A stretch of DNA of 64,000 nt from Curtobacterium guangdongense. GTDB lineage: Bacteria > Actinomycetota > Actinomycetes > Actinomycetales > Microbacteriaceae. The position numbers and the translations under genes are program-made. The stretch lies in assembly GCF_049341845.1 (NCBI RefSeq), contig NZ_JBMPIT010000001.1, positions 439,709-503,708 on the forward strand, given 5' to 3'. Below, in pieces: positions 50,931 through 60,799 of this stretch (its first letter is position 1; each line of letters begins with the position of its first letter). Under the pieces are notes generated by a model that saw only the letters and a program-made list of their open reading frames with translations, was not told where the DNA came from and did no database searches.

Positions 50931-51362
50931 TCAGTGCCCGGGACGAGCCGGGCGCCGGCCGATGCTCCGGTGGGCGTCGTCGTGTGCCGCGTCGACGTCG
51001 GCCTTCCCGCGGTCGGCGATGTTGCGGAGCCACTGCGGCCCGTGCGCCTTCGCCCAGTCCCAGAAGCGGTGCAGCTGCGCCTTGAGCCACGTGATGATCT
51101 TGTGGAAGAAGTGGAACTCGCTCGCCAGGATCGTCAGGCCGATGAACACCACGAGCCACCCGGGTCCGGGCAACGGCACGAGGATCAGCCCGATGATGAC
51201 GACCAGCCCGCCGACGATGCCGACGACCACCTTGTAGAAGAGGTGCAGGTGCGGCCGGGCGTGGATCCACTCGCGGGCCTCGTGGAACCAGCGGAAGCGG
51301 TGTCGGAGCGCGGACTCACCGGAGTCCGCTTCCGCGGGTCGGTGGTTCGGGTCGCCGTCCAT
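50931..51362 (-). CDS. TIGR02611-like membrane protein
   Basis: 143 residues. RFRWFHEAREWIHARPHLHLFYKVVVGIVGG and LILVPLPGPGWLVVFIGL with the PGPGW motif are the TIGR02611 core of two or three membrane helices. A His/Trp-rich tail follows (HRFWDWAKAHGPQWLR). TACCGT lies six bases before the ATG, the leaderless layout. Function unknown. Confidence 0.8.
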   Translation of the reverse strand: MDGDPNHRPAEADSGESALRHRFRWFHEAREWIHARPHLHLFYKVVVGIVGGLVVIIGLILVPLPGPGWLVVFIGLTILASEFHFFHKIITWLKAQLHRFWDWAKAHGPQWLRNIADRGKADVDAAHDDAHRSIGRRPARPGH

Positions 51363-51496
51363 GCCGAAACGGTAGGGCGCGCGGCTGGGAATCCGCGGCG
51401 CGCGCGGTGCGCACCCGCCGGACGCGGGCGGACCTGCCGGGGGTGCGCCGTGCCTCCCGGCCGGCTCACGTCACCACGGGGCGGACGGGAGGCTCG

Positions 51497-51829
51497 TCAC
51501 GCGTGCGCGACGCACGTCGCGGCCCACGGGACTGCCGCCAGTCGTGCCTCCGGGATCGGTTCGCCGCCGACGGCGCACGTCCCGTAGGTTCCCGCGTCCA
51601 GACGTGCGAGTGCGGCGTCGACCTGGCCGATGCGTCGCCGTGCGTCGTCGCGGACCGCACCGAGCGATCCGCGCTCCCACGCCAGCGTCGCTCCCTCGGG
51701 GTCGTGCTCGTCGTCCGTGTTCGCACCGTCACGGGCGTCGCTGACGTCGCGCATGCTCCGCTCGACGTCGGCGATGAGCTTCGTCGCCCGCGCTCGTTCC
51801 GCACGCAGCGCCGCACGTGGATCGTCCAT
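51497..51829 (-). CDS. DksA/TraR-family protein with degenerate zinc finger
   Basis: 110 residues: a helical N-half (RAERARATKLIADVERSM), then the TYGTCAVGGEPIPEARLAAVPWAATCVAHA end. In DksA this is CxxC-x17-CxxC; here the second and fourth Cys are Gly and His or Ala, so at most two cysteines remain. Such proteins may bind RNA polymerase secondary channel without zinc. TAGGTT lies eight bases before the ATG. Confidence 0.8.
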   Translation of the reverse strand: MDDPRAALRAERARATKLIADVERSMRDVSDARDGANTDDEHDPEGATLAWERGSLGAVRDDARRRIGQVDAALARLDAGTYGTCAVGGEPIPEARLAAVPWAATCVAHA

Positions 51830-51879
51830 GTCCTCCGAACCTAGTCCGACGGAATGCGCGACCTCTCGAATGCGTTCGC

Positions 51880-52917
51880 ATGGACATGACCAAGATCGGG
51901 TTCCTGTCGTTCGGACACTGGCGTGACGTCCCCGGATCGAAGGTGCGCAGCGGCCGCGAGGCCCTCGTGCAGGCGATCGACCTCGCGGTGGCGGCCGAGG
52001 AAGCGGGCGTCGACGGCGCGTACTTCCGCGTGCACCACTTCGCCCCCCAGCAGGCCGCACCGTTCCCGCTGCTCTCCGCCATCGCGGCGAAGACGAGCCG
52101 CATCGAGATCGGCACCGGCGTGATCGACATGCGCTACGAGAACCCCCTCTACATGGCCGAGGAGGCTGCAGCGACCGACCTCATCTCCGGCGGGCGGCTG
52201 CAGCTCGGCGTCTCGCGGGGATCACCCGAGACCGCTCAGGCCGGTTACCAGCAGTTCGGGTACGTGCCCGACGCCTCGGACCCGAACGGCGCCGATCTCG
52301 CCCGTGCGCACACGAGCGTGTTCCGCCGCGCGATCGCCGGTGAGCCGATGGCGAACGCGAACCCGCAGATGACGGGTGCCGCGGGCTCACTGCCGGTCTT
52401 CCCGCTGTCCGACACGCTCCCCGACCGCATCTGGTGGGGTGCCGGGACACGCGCCACCGCCGAGTGGACGGCCGAGCAGGGCATGAACCTGATGTCGTCG
52501 ACCCTCTTGACCGAGGACACCGGCGTGCCGTTCGACGAGCTGCAGGCCGAGCAGATCGAGCGCTTCCGTCGGGTCTGGGCCAAGTCCGGCTGGGACCGGG
52601 CACCCCGGGTCTCCGTGTCGCGCAGCATCATCCCGATCATCGACGACGAGTCACGGCACTACTTCGGCGTGCGCGCGCAGGTCGAGGGAACCGACCAGGT
52701 CGGGTACCTCGACGGTGGGCTCGCCCGCTTCGGCCGGTCGTACATCGGGTCTCCGGAGTCGCTCGTCGAGGAGCTCTCGGCGGACGCCGCCGTCCGTGCT
52801 GCCGACACCGTCCTCGTCACCGTGCCGAACCAGCTGGGCGTGGACTTCAACGCCCGACTCCTCGCCGCGGTGAAGGACGTCTTCGCCGAGGTGGACGCCG
52901 CGCCGGCGCGCGCGTAG
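51880..52917 (+). CDS. Luciferase-like (LLM-class) flavin monooxygenase
   Basis: 345 residues. MDMTKIGFLSFGHW, AYFRVHHFAPQQAAPFPLL, EIGTGVIDMRYENPLYMAEEA and RLQLGVSRGSPE are the LLM barrel signatures, with WWGAGTRATAEWTAEQG for FMN. It is a paralogue of the gene at 40588, about 11 kb away. ATG 51880 is followed in frame by ATG 51886. Substrate unknown. Confidence 0.9.
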   Translation: MDMTKIGFLSFGHWRDVPGSKVRSGREALVQAIDLAVAAEEAGVDGAYFRVHHFAPQQAAPFPLLSAIAAKTSRIEIGTGVIDMRYENPLYMAEEAAATDLISGGRLQLGVSRGSPETAQAGYQQFGYVPDASDPNGADLARAHTSVFRRAIAGEPMANANPQMTGAAGSLPVFPLSDTLPDRIWWGAGTRATAEWTAEQGMNLMSSTLLTEDTGVPFDELQAEQIERFRRVWAKSGWDRAPRVSVSRSIIPIIDDESRHYFGVRAQVEGTDQVGYLDGGLARFGRSYIGSPESLVEELSADAAVRAADTVLVTVPNQLGVDFNARLLAAVKDVFAEVDAAPARA

Positions 52918-53015
52918 GCGTCCCCCTTCCTGCCGACACCCGGGTTGGGACTGGGGGGCGCGCACGGCGGCACGTAGCGTCGGAGCGCACCATCCCCCGT
53001 TCTCAGGAGCACCTC

Positions 53016-53465
53016 GTGACGCTGCCGGCCGCTGGCTGGTTCCCGGACCCCCGGGATGCCGGTCGTCTCCGTTGGTGGGACGGTCACGCCTGGGGGGAGG
53101 CGACGCGGGCGGTTCCGGCGCGGCAGGTCGAGCCGGTGCTGCCGATCGTGGTGGCGTCGACGGGTCCGGCCTTCTCGGTGCGGACCGGCACCGTCGAACA
53201 CCGTGCGTGGGCGTACGGCGCGAGCACGTCCCGGAAGCTCTGCGCGTTCGCGATCTCCGCGGTGCTGCTCGCCGTCGCGTCCCTGCTGCTGAACCCCTAC
53301 GGCGTCTTCAGCGTGCTCGCCGTGGTCGCCGCCGTGATCGGGATCGTCCGCCCGGGTGCGACTGGCCGGTGGCGGGTCCTCGCTCGGAGCCTGGCGGTGT
53401 CGTCGCTGGTCCTCGCCGTCGCGACGGGCATCATCGCCGCAGACGTCCACTTCCCGGTGGCTTGA
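53016..53465 (+). CDS. DUF2510 membrane protein
   Basis: 149 residues. GWFPDPRDAGRLRWWDGHAWGE at residues 7-28 is the DUF2510 motif (W..DP.....RWWDG..W), a short surface module common in actinobacteria. Two or three membrane helices follow (ISAVLLAVASLLLN, VFSVLAVVAAVIGIV, LVLAVATGIIAA). CAGGAG lies seven bases before the GTG. Function unknown. Confidence 0.8.
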   Translation: MTLPAAGWFPDPRDAGRLRWWDGHAWGEATRAVPARQVEPVLPIVVASTGPAFSVRTGTVEHRAWAYGASTSRKLCAFAISAVLLAVASLLLNPYGVFSVLAVVAAVIGIVRPGATGRWRVLARSLAVSSLVLAVATGIIAADVHFPVA

Positions 53466-53548
53466 GCAGAGCCGTCCCGCTCCTGCGCTCCCGGCTCGCT
53501 CGCGCCCGGCGCTCGCGCTCCTCACGCTCCTCGTCCCGGTCGCCCTGG

Positions 53549-53692
53549 CGATCGAGTGCGCAGAAGACGAGGGACGACCGCCCCGCAGACCCCCTTTTCT
53601 GCGCACTCGATCGGCCGACGGGACTGGCGGCGCACTCGATCGGCCGGCGGGACTGGCGGCGCGTGCGATCGGCCGATGGGATGCGCCGCCGC
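53549..53692. repeat. Palindrome plus three tandem 29-bp units between convergent genes
   Basis: CGATCGAGTGCGCAGAA (53549-53565) and its perfect inverse (53597-53613) enclose 31 bp. The right arm runs into units ACTCGATCGGCCG... at 53605-53633, 53634-53662 and a diverged third at 53663-53692. It lies between the ends of the DUF2510 and xerD genes, where it can also act as a terminator. Confidence 0.75.
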
Positions 53693-53699
53693 ACCCCGC

Positions 53700-54674
53700 C
53701 TACCGCCGGGCCCGTGGGTGCGCCGTCTGGTACACGTCGCGGAGCATGTCGGCCGTGACCATCGTGTAGATCTGCGTCGTCGCCACGCTCGCGTGCCCGA
53801 GGAGCTCCTGCACGACCCGGACGTCCGCCCCGCCCTCGAGCAGGTGCGTCGCGAACGAGTGCCGGAACGTGTGCGGCGACACGTGGGCGGACAGGTCGGC
53901 CCGGTCGGCCGCGGCCTGGATCACGAGCCAGGCGCTCTGGCGTGACAGCCGTGCCCCGCGGGCCCCGAGGAAGAGCGCCGGCGTCGACGGCCCCCGCACG
54001 GCGAAGACCGGTCGTGCCCGCACCAGGTACGCCTCGATCGCGGCCCGCGCGTAGCTGCCGAGCGGCACGATCCGCTGCTTGTTCCCCTTGCCCGTGACCT
54101 TGACGACCGAGACCCCGGTTCCGTCCGGGTCGTCCGTCACGTCGTCGACCGAGAGCCCGACGGCCTCGGAGATGCGCGCACCGGTGGCGTACAGGAGTTC
54201 CAGGAGCGCCCGGTCGCGCAACTGCACGGGATCGTCCCCGTCGACGGCCTGCAGCAGCCGGTCCATGTCGTCGACCGAGATCGCCTTCGGGAGCCGCATC
54301 GGTGCCTTCGGCGGACGGACGGACGCGCCGGGGTCGAGTGGCAGCCATCCCTCCCCAGCGGCGAACGTCGCGAAGGACCGCACAGAACTGAGCATCCGGG
54401 CGACGGACCGTGGCGCCAGCGGCGATGCTGCTCGCGTGGCCAGATGCGAAACGAACCCCGCGAGATCCGCTCGCGTCAGTCGAGCGACGTCGTCGACGAC
54501 CGATGCACCCCCGGCCCGGTCGGCTCCCTCGGAGTCGATCTCCGGCTGGGTACCGACCCACGTGGCGAAGGTCACGAGGTCCCGCCGGTACGCCGACAGC
54601 GTGTGCTGCGACAGCCCCCGCTCGATCGCGACGTGTCGCAGGTACGTCTCGGTGGCGGCAGCGAGCGAGACCAT
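53700..54674 (-). CDS. xerD: Site-specific tyrosine recombinase XerD
   Basis: 324 residues. The N-terminal SAM-like fold shows YLRHVAIERGLSQHTLSAYRRDL. Catalytic residues: Arg in YATGARISEAVGL, Lys in VTGKGNKQR, His-x-x-Arg in SPHTFRHSFATHLLEGGAD, His in ELLGHASVATTQIYT, and nucleophile Tyr in TQIYT. With XerC it resolves chromosome dimers at dif. It lies nine bases after the NUDIX stop, in a conserved pyrG-nudix-xerD order. Confidence 0.93.
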   Translation of the reverse strand: MVSLAAATETYLRHVAIERGLSQHTLSAYRRDLVTFATWVGTQPEIDSEGADRAGGASVVDDVARLTRADLAGFVSHLATRAASPLAPRSVARMLSSVRSFATFAAGEGWLPLDPGASVRPPKAPMRLPKAISVDDMDRLLQAVDGDDPVQLRDRALLELLYATGARISEAVGLSVDDVTDDPDGTGVSVVKVTGKGNKQRIVPLGSYARAAIEAYLVRARPVFAVRGPSTPALFLGARGARLSRQSAWLVIQAAADRADLSAHVSPHTFRHSFATHLLEGGADVRVVQELLGHASVATTQIYTMVTADMLRDVYQTAHPRARR

Positions 54675-54683
54675 CCCCGAAGG

Positions 54684-55253
54684 CTACCGGCGCGACGCCG
54701 CGTCCACGGCGAGCGCCGCCACGATGAGCGCTGAGTTCCGCAAACGGCCTTCCAGGATCCCCGCGACGATCTCCGACCGCGGCACCCAGCGCTTCACGAT
54801 GTCCGCTTCCTCGTCGGAGCGGTCGAAGGTCGACGCGGTCGCTCGGACACCGCGGGCCCGGTAGATCTGGATGAACTCGTTGCTGCCACCGGCGGAGGTG
54901 TTGTACCGCACCAGGGGCTCCCAGTCGTCGGCCTCGACGTCGGCTTCCTCGGCGAGCTCCCGCTGCGCGGCGACGAGCTCGTCCTCACCGGAGATGTCGA
55001 GCAGCCCGGCCGGCAGCTCCCAGTCGCGGAGGTGCACCGGGTGACGGTACTGCTGGATGACCAGCACGCGCCCCTCGTCGTCCTCGGCGTAGACCGCGAC
55101 GGCCCCGGTGTGGTCGATGTACTCGCGCACCATGCTGCCGTCGCCGTACGCCACGGTGTCGCGCCGGACGTCCCAGACGACGCCGTCGTACACGAGGGTC
55201 GAGTCGGTCACGTCGAAGGATGCGGGCTCGTCGGAGATGGGTGCGTCGGTCAC
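54684..55253 (-). CDS. NUDIX hydrolase, ADP-ribose pyrophosphatase type
   Basis: 189 residues. The NUDIX box is GLLDISGEDELVAAQRELAE followed by EADVEADDW (GX5EX7REUXEE, with the final Gly replaced by Ala/Asp). HTGAVAVYAEDDEGRVLVIQQYRHP starts the beta sheet and FIQIYRARG closes it. The family cleaves ADP-ribose and related nucleoside diphosphates. The GTG start has no strong ribosome site; the large palindrome lies 24 bp upstream of it. Confidence 0.9.
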   Translation of the reverse strand: MTDAPISDEPASFDVTDSTLVYDGVVWDVRRDTVAYGDGSMVREYIDHTGAVAVYAEDDEGRVLVIQQYRHPVHLRDWELPAGLLDISGEDELVAAQRELAEEADVEADDWEPLVRYNTSAGGSNEFIQIYRARGVRATASTFDRSDEEADIVKRWVPRSEIVAGILEGRLRNSALIVAALAVDAASRR

Positions 55254-55276
55254 CCGTCCATCCAACCAGCCGATGA

Positions 55277-55320
55277 CGGACGGGAGGCACGGTGCCAGCT
55301 GGCACCGTGCCTCCCGTCCG
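55277..55320. terminator. Perfect 44-bp palindrome after pyrG
   Basis: Arms 55277-55298 and 55299-55320 are exact inverted copies of 22 bp with no loop; each contains GGGAGGCACGGTGCCAG. It lies 13 bp after the pyrG stop and 24 bp before the NUDIX start, so it probably acts as a terminator or cruciform. The GGAGGCACGGTGC core recurs at 28046. Confidence 0.75.
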
Positions 55321-55332
55321 ATCGTGGGTGCG

Positions 55333-57048
<1,716 letters not shown>

Positions 57049-57169
57049 GGGGTTCCATCGTACGTCAGAACTGCCGGGAGGCGCGACCCGCGTTCGCCCG
57101 GCGCGTGTCGCCCGGGCGCGTGGCCGGGTCCACGGCCCCGATCCCGTCCGCCACGGCGGCGTGCGTCCG

Positions 57170-58861
57170 TCAGGCGGACTGGGCAGCGACCTCGAGCAGC
57201 TCGCGCGCGTGCTCCATGCCGCTCGCGCTGTCGCCGAGCCCGGAGAGCAGACGGGCCATCTCCTGCAGCCGCTCGTCCCCCTCGAGACGCCGGACGCTCG
57301 ACGACGTCACCGCGCCGCTGGCGTCCTTCACGACGTTGAGGTGGTTCGTCGCGAACGCCGCGACCTGGGCCAGGTGGGTGACGACGATGACCTGCGTGCG
57401 CTCGGCGAGCTTCGCCAGGCGTCGACCGATCTCGATCGCCGCGGCACCACCGACACCGGCGTCGACCTCGTCGAAGACGAAGGTGGGGACCGTCGTCGAC
57501 CCGGCCATGACGACCTCGATCGCGAGCATGACGCGGGAGAGCTCGCCACCCGACGCCCCCTTGCCGATCGGTCGCGGGTCCGTGCCCGAGTGCGGCTGCA
57601 GCAGGATCGCGACCTGGTCCCGCCCGTGCCGCCGGTACTCGCCGGCGTCGGTGACCTCGACCACCAGGGTCGCGCCGGCCATCGCGAGGGTCTTGAGCTC
57701 CGTCGTCACACGCTTCGCGAGGTCCGCTGCCGCCTTCGTGCGCGCCTGGGTCAGGGACGTCGCCGCCTCGTCGAGCGCCTGCTCGTCCTGCGCGACCGCT
57801 TCCTGCAGCGCGACGATCCGGTCGTCGTCGCCGTCGAGCTCGAGGAGCCGATCGCTCGCACGCTGCCCGAACGCGATGACGTCGTCGATCGTCTCGCCGT
57901 ACTTGCGCGTGAGCCCCGCGAGGAGTGCTCGGCGCTCGTTGATGAGCTCGAGGTCGTGCCCCGCGTCGGGTTCGAGCGAACCGAGGTAGCTCGACAGGCT
58001 GGCAGACGCCTCGCTCGCCTGGATGCCGAGCTCCGTCAGCTGCTCGAGGACCGGCTGCAGCGTGCTGTCCGCGCCGGCGACCCGCTCGACCGCACGCCGA
58101 GCGGCCTCGACCAGGCCGATGACGTCGGTGCCGTCGAGGGACTCGGACGAGATGGCTTCGTGGGCGAGGCCGGCGGACAGGCGCAGTTCCTCGAGGTTCC
58201 CGAGGCGGTCCGAGCGCTCCTGGAGCTCGACGTCCTCGCCGGGCTGCGGATCCGCCGCCTCGATCTCGTCCGAGGCCTCGCGCAGACGAGCGGCCTCGGC
58301 CAGTCGGTCGTCCTGGTCCCGCGTGAGCGTCTCGAGGTCTGCGGTGTGCTGCTGCCACGTGTCGTACGCGGCGACGTACCTGCCGAGGGCCTTCTCGACC
58401 GCGGCACCGCCGAAGCCGTCCAGGGCGGCACGCTGCGCAGTCGACGAGGTCAGGCGGATCTGGTCGGACTGCCCGTGCACCGTGACGAGTTGGTCCGCGA
58501 GTTCGCCGAGCACCGCGACCGGTGCTCCACGTCCGCCGACCGTGGCGCGGCTGCGCCCCTCGGCCGAGACCGTGCGGGTCAGGATCAGCTCGCCGTCCTC
58601 GACCGCTCCCCCGGCGTCCTCGACGCGCTCCGCGACGGTGGCGTGGTCCGGGATGTCCCAGCGTCCCTCGACGACGGCGCTCGACGCACCCCGACGGACC
58701 GAGCCCGCGTCCGCCCGCGCGCCGAGCAGCAGCCCGAGCGCCGTGACGATCATGGTCTTGCCGGCTCCGGTCTCGCCCGTGACGACGGTGAAGCCGGGGC
58801 CGAGCTCGAGCGTCGCGTCACCGATGACCCCGAGGTCGTTGATGGAGATCTCCTGGATCAC
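57170..58861 (-). CDS. recN: DNA repair protein RecN (SMC-like ATPase)
   Basis: 563 residues. VVTGETGAGKTMIVTAL is Walker A near residue 31, a long coiled coil follows in the middle (about 150-370), and the SGGELSRVMLAIE signature, VFDEVDAGVGG (Walker B) and VTHLAQVAAFATNH switch close the second half. It holds broken DNA ends for recombination. The GTG start overlaps the nadK stop (GTGA). Part of the conserved tlyA-nadK-recN unit. Confidence 0.96.
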   Translation of the reverse strand: MIQEISINDLGVIGDATLELGPGFTVVTGETGAGKTMIVTALGLLLGARADAGSVRRGASSAVVEGRWDIPDHATVAERVEDAGGAVEDGELILTRTVSAEGRSRATVGGRGAPVAVLGELADQLVTVHGQSDQIRLTSSTAQRAALDGFGGAAVEKALGRYVAAYDTWQQHTADLETLTRDQDDRLAEAARLREASDEIEAADPQPGEDVELQERSDRLGNLEELRLSAGLAHEAISSESLDGTDVIGLVEAARRAVERVAGADSTLQPVLEQLTELGIQASEASASLSSYLGSLEPDAGHDLELINERRALLAGLTRKYGETIDDVIAFGQRASDRLLELDGDDDRIVALQEAVAQDEQALDEAATSLTQARTKAAADLAKRVTTELKTLAMAGATLVVEVTDAGEYRRHGRDQVAILLQPHSGTDPRPIGKGASGGELSRVMLAIEVVMAGSTTVPTFVFDEVDAGVGGAAAIEIGRRLAKLAERTQVIVVTHLAQVAAFATNHLNVVKDASGAVTSSSVRRLEGDERLQEMARLLSGLGDSASGMEHARELLEVAAQSA

Positions 58862-59784
58862 AGGCGGTCCTCGTCGTCGTGCTGCGGCCCACGCCACCCG
58901 GCGACGGGCAGCTGGAACTTCGCCACCAGGCGGTCCGTGAACGGGGCGTCCTTGAGTCGAGCGACACGCACCGGTTCCGGCGACCGGCTGACCTCGATGC
59001 GCGCTCCAGGGGGAAGGTCGTGGGTACGACGGCCGTCGCACCAGAGCACGCCGACGCCGCTCGTGCGCCGGAGTACCTCGACGGCGAGGACGCAGTCGGG
59101 TCCGACGACGATCGGCTTCGAGAAGAGGGCGTGGGCGCTCAACGGCACCATGATGAGGGCGTCGACGTCCGGCCAGACGATCGGACCGCCACCGGAGAAG
59201 GAGTACGCCGTGGAACCGGTCGGCGTGGCGATCACGACACCGTCGCACCCGAACGAGGACAGCGGACGCCCGTCCACCTCGGTGACGACCTCGAGCATGC
59301 GCTCGCGGGACGCCTTCTCGATCGTGGCCTCGTTCAGGGCCCACGACGAGTAGACGACCTCGTGCCCGACGACGACGTCGACCTGCAGGGCCACGCGTTC
59401 CTCGACGTGGTACTCGCCGGACAGGGCGCGCTCGACCGTCTCGGAGAGGCCGTCGCGCTCGCTCTCGGCGAGGAACCCGACGTGGCCGAGGTTCACACCG
59501 ACGAGGGGCGTACCGGTCCCGCGCACGAGCTCGGCCGCGCGGAGGATCGTGCCGTCGCCGCCGAGGACGATGACGATCTCGAGGTCCTGGGCCTGCACGT
59601 CGACACCGAGGATGTCGACCTGACCGACGGATGCTTCGGCGCGGCGGATGTCGGCGTACTCGTCGAAGGGCATCACCGGGACGAGCCCGGCCGCGTGCAG
59701 GAGGTCGCAGACCTCGACCGCGGCGTCGATCGAGTCGCGGCGACCAGTGTGCGACACGAGCAGGATGTGCCGTTCGTCGCTCAT
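58858..59784 (-). CDS. nadK: NAD kinase
   Basis: 308 residues. VLGGDGTILRAAEL is the GGDGT motif near residue 75, GHVGFLAESE follows, then VVIATPTGSTAYSFSGGGPI and MVPLSAHALFSKP of the C-terminal domain. It phosphorylates NAD to NADP. The ATG overlaps the tlyA stop and its own stop overlaps recN. Confidence 0.96.
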   Translation of the reverse strand: MSDERHILLVSHTGRRDSIDAAVEVCDLLHAAGLVPVMPFDEYADIRRAEASVGQVDILGVDVQAQDLEIVIVLGGDGTILRAAELVRGTGTPLVGVNLGHVGFLAESERDGLSETVERALSGEYHVEERVALQVDVVVGHEVVYSSWALNEATIEKASRERMLEVVTEVDGRPLSSFGCDGVVIATPTGSTAYSFSGGGPIVWPDVDALIMVPLSAHALFSKPIVVGPDCVLAVEVLRRTSGVGVLWCDGRRTHDLPPGARIEVSRSPEPVRVARLKDAPFTDRLVAKFQLPVAGWRGPQHDDEDRL

Positions 59785-60602
59785 GGGGTTCCTTCCGCCA
59801 GTTCCGTCGCCCGGTCGATCCATTCTGTCGGATTGGACCCTGCGCCCCGCTGGAGACGCGCGAGGTACTCGTGGTTGCCGTGGGTGCCGATGATCGGGGA
59901 CGCTGCGAGCCCCGAGGTTCCGAGACCGAGGTCCCACGCCGCCCACAGGACGTTCATCAGGGCGTCGTTCCGCAGGTCGGCGTCGTGCACGATGCCCTCG
60001 CGGACACCGCCGCGGCCGACCTCGAACTGCGGCTTCACCAGCAGGACGAACTCGTCGGCCGGCACGGAAGCGACGAGCGCGGGGAGCACGATCCGGAGGC
60101 TGATGAACGACAGGTCCCCGACCACGAGGCTGGTCTGCGATGCGGAGGCATCGAGCGCCAGGTAGTCGTCAGCGGTGAGGTTCCGCGCGTTCAGGCCCTC
60201 GACCACGGCGACGCGGTCGTCCATCGCGACGACGGGGTCGAGCTGTCCGTGCCCGACGTCGAGCGCCACCACCCGACGGGCACCGCGAGCGAGGAGCACC
60301 TGCGTGAACCCACCCGTGCTCGCGCCCACGTCGAGCGCCACACGACCGCTCGGGTCGACGCCGAACGTGTCGAGCGCACCGACGAGCTTGAGGGCAGCGC
60401 GGGAGACCCACTGGTCCCCGGCGTCCACCACGATCGCTGCGTCAGGGAGCACCGGGGTCGACGGTTTGACGACCGCAGTGCCGTCGACGCTGACCCGGCC
60501 GTCCTGGATGAGCTTGGCGGCGGCGGTCCGGGACCTGGCGAGCCCTCGAGCGGCAACGGTCGCGTCCAGGCGCGCGGGAGCGGACACGGTCCGGGTCGAC
60601 AC
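59781..60602 (-). CDS. tlyA: TlyA-family 16S/23S rRNA 2'-O-methyltransferase (hemolysin-like)
   Basis: 273 residues. An S4 RNA-binding domain (LDATVAARGLARSRTAAAKLIQDGRV) is followed by an FtsJ-like methyltransferase with VALDVGASTGGFTQVLLARGA, VVGDLSFISLRIVLP and LVKPQFEVGRGGVREGIV. In mycobacteria TlyA methylates rRNA and sets capreomycin sensitivity. The GTG start begins eight bases after the small protein gene. Confidence 0.93.
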   Translation of the reverse strand: MSTRTVSAPARLDATVAARGLARSRTAAAKLIQDGRVSVDGTAVVKPSTPVLPDAAIVVDAGDQWVSRAALKLVGALDTFGVDPSGRVALDVGASTGGFTQVLLARGARRVVALDVGHGQLDPVVAMDDRVAVVEGLNARNLTADDYLALDASASQTSLVVGDLSFISLRIVLPALVASVPADEFVLLVKPQFEVGRGGVREGIVHDADLRNDALMNVLWAAWDLGLGTSGLAASPIIGTHGNHEYLARLQRGAGSNPTEWIDRATELAEGTP

Positions 60603-60609
60603 GTCGGGG

Positions 60610-60789
60610 TCAGGCACTCGCGGTGCCACCGCTCTCGAGCCGCGTGCGCAGCTCGTCGTGCAGGCCGGAGAAGGCATCGGCGCGCTCCGGCAACGGGAGG
60701 TACTCAGCCGCGCGTGCGCGGCGTGCGACGTCGGTCACGGACGGCTGCTCCTGCTCGTCGCGCTGTGGTTCCGCGGAGTCGTTCGACAC
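60610..60789 (-). CDS. 59-residue conserved-locus small protein
   Basis: Acidic N-terminus (SNDSAEPQRDEQEQPS), then VARRARAAEYLPLPERADAFSGLHDELRTRLES, a helix pair. It sits between the HAD gene and tlyA, where similar short proteins are often found. TAGCGT lies seven bases before the GTG at 60789 and overlaps the HAD stop, so it may start its own leaderless message serving tlyA-nadK-recN. Confidence 0.6.
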   Translation of the reverse strand: MSNDSAEPQRDEQEQPSVTDVARRARAAEYLPLPERADAFSGLHDELRTRLESGGTASA

Positions 60790-60799
60790 GCCGTCCACG

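Noticed and set aside
53605..53692. CRISPR array from 29-bp units
   Set aside because: Units are directly adjacent with no spacers, and no cas genes are present.
57170..59353. Long rightward frames over recN and nadK
   Set aside because: Mirror frames of essential genes, rich in Arg, Asp and Val, with no domain.
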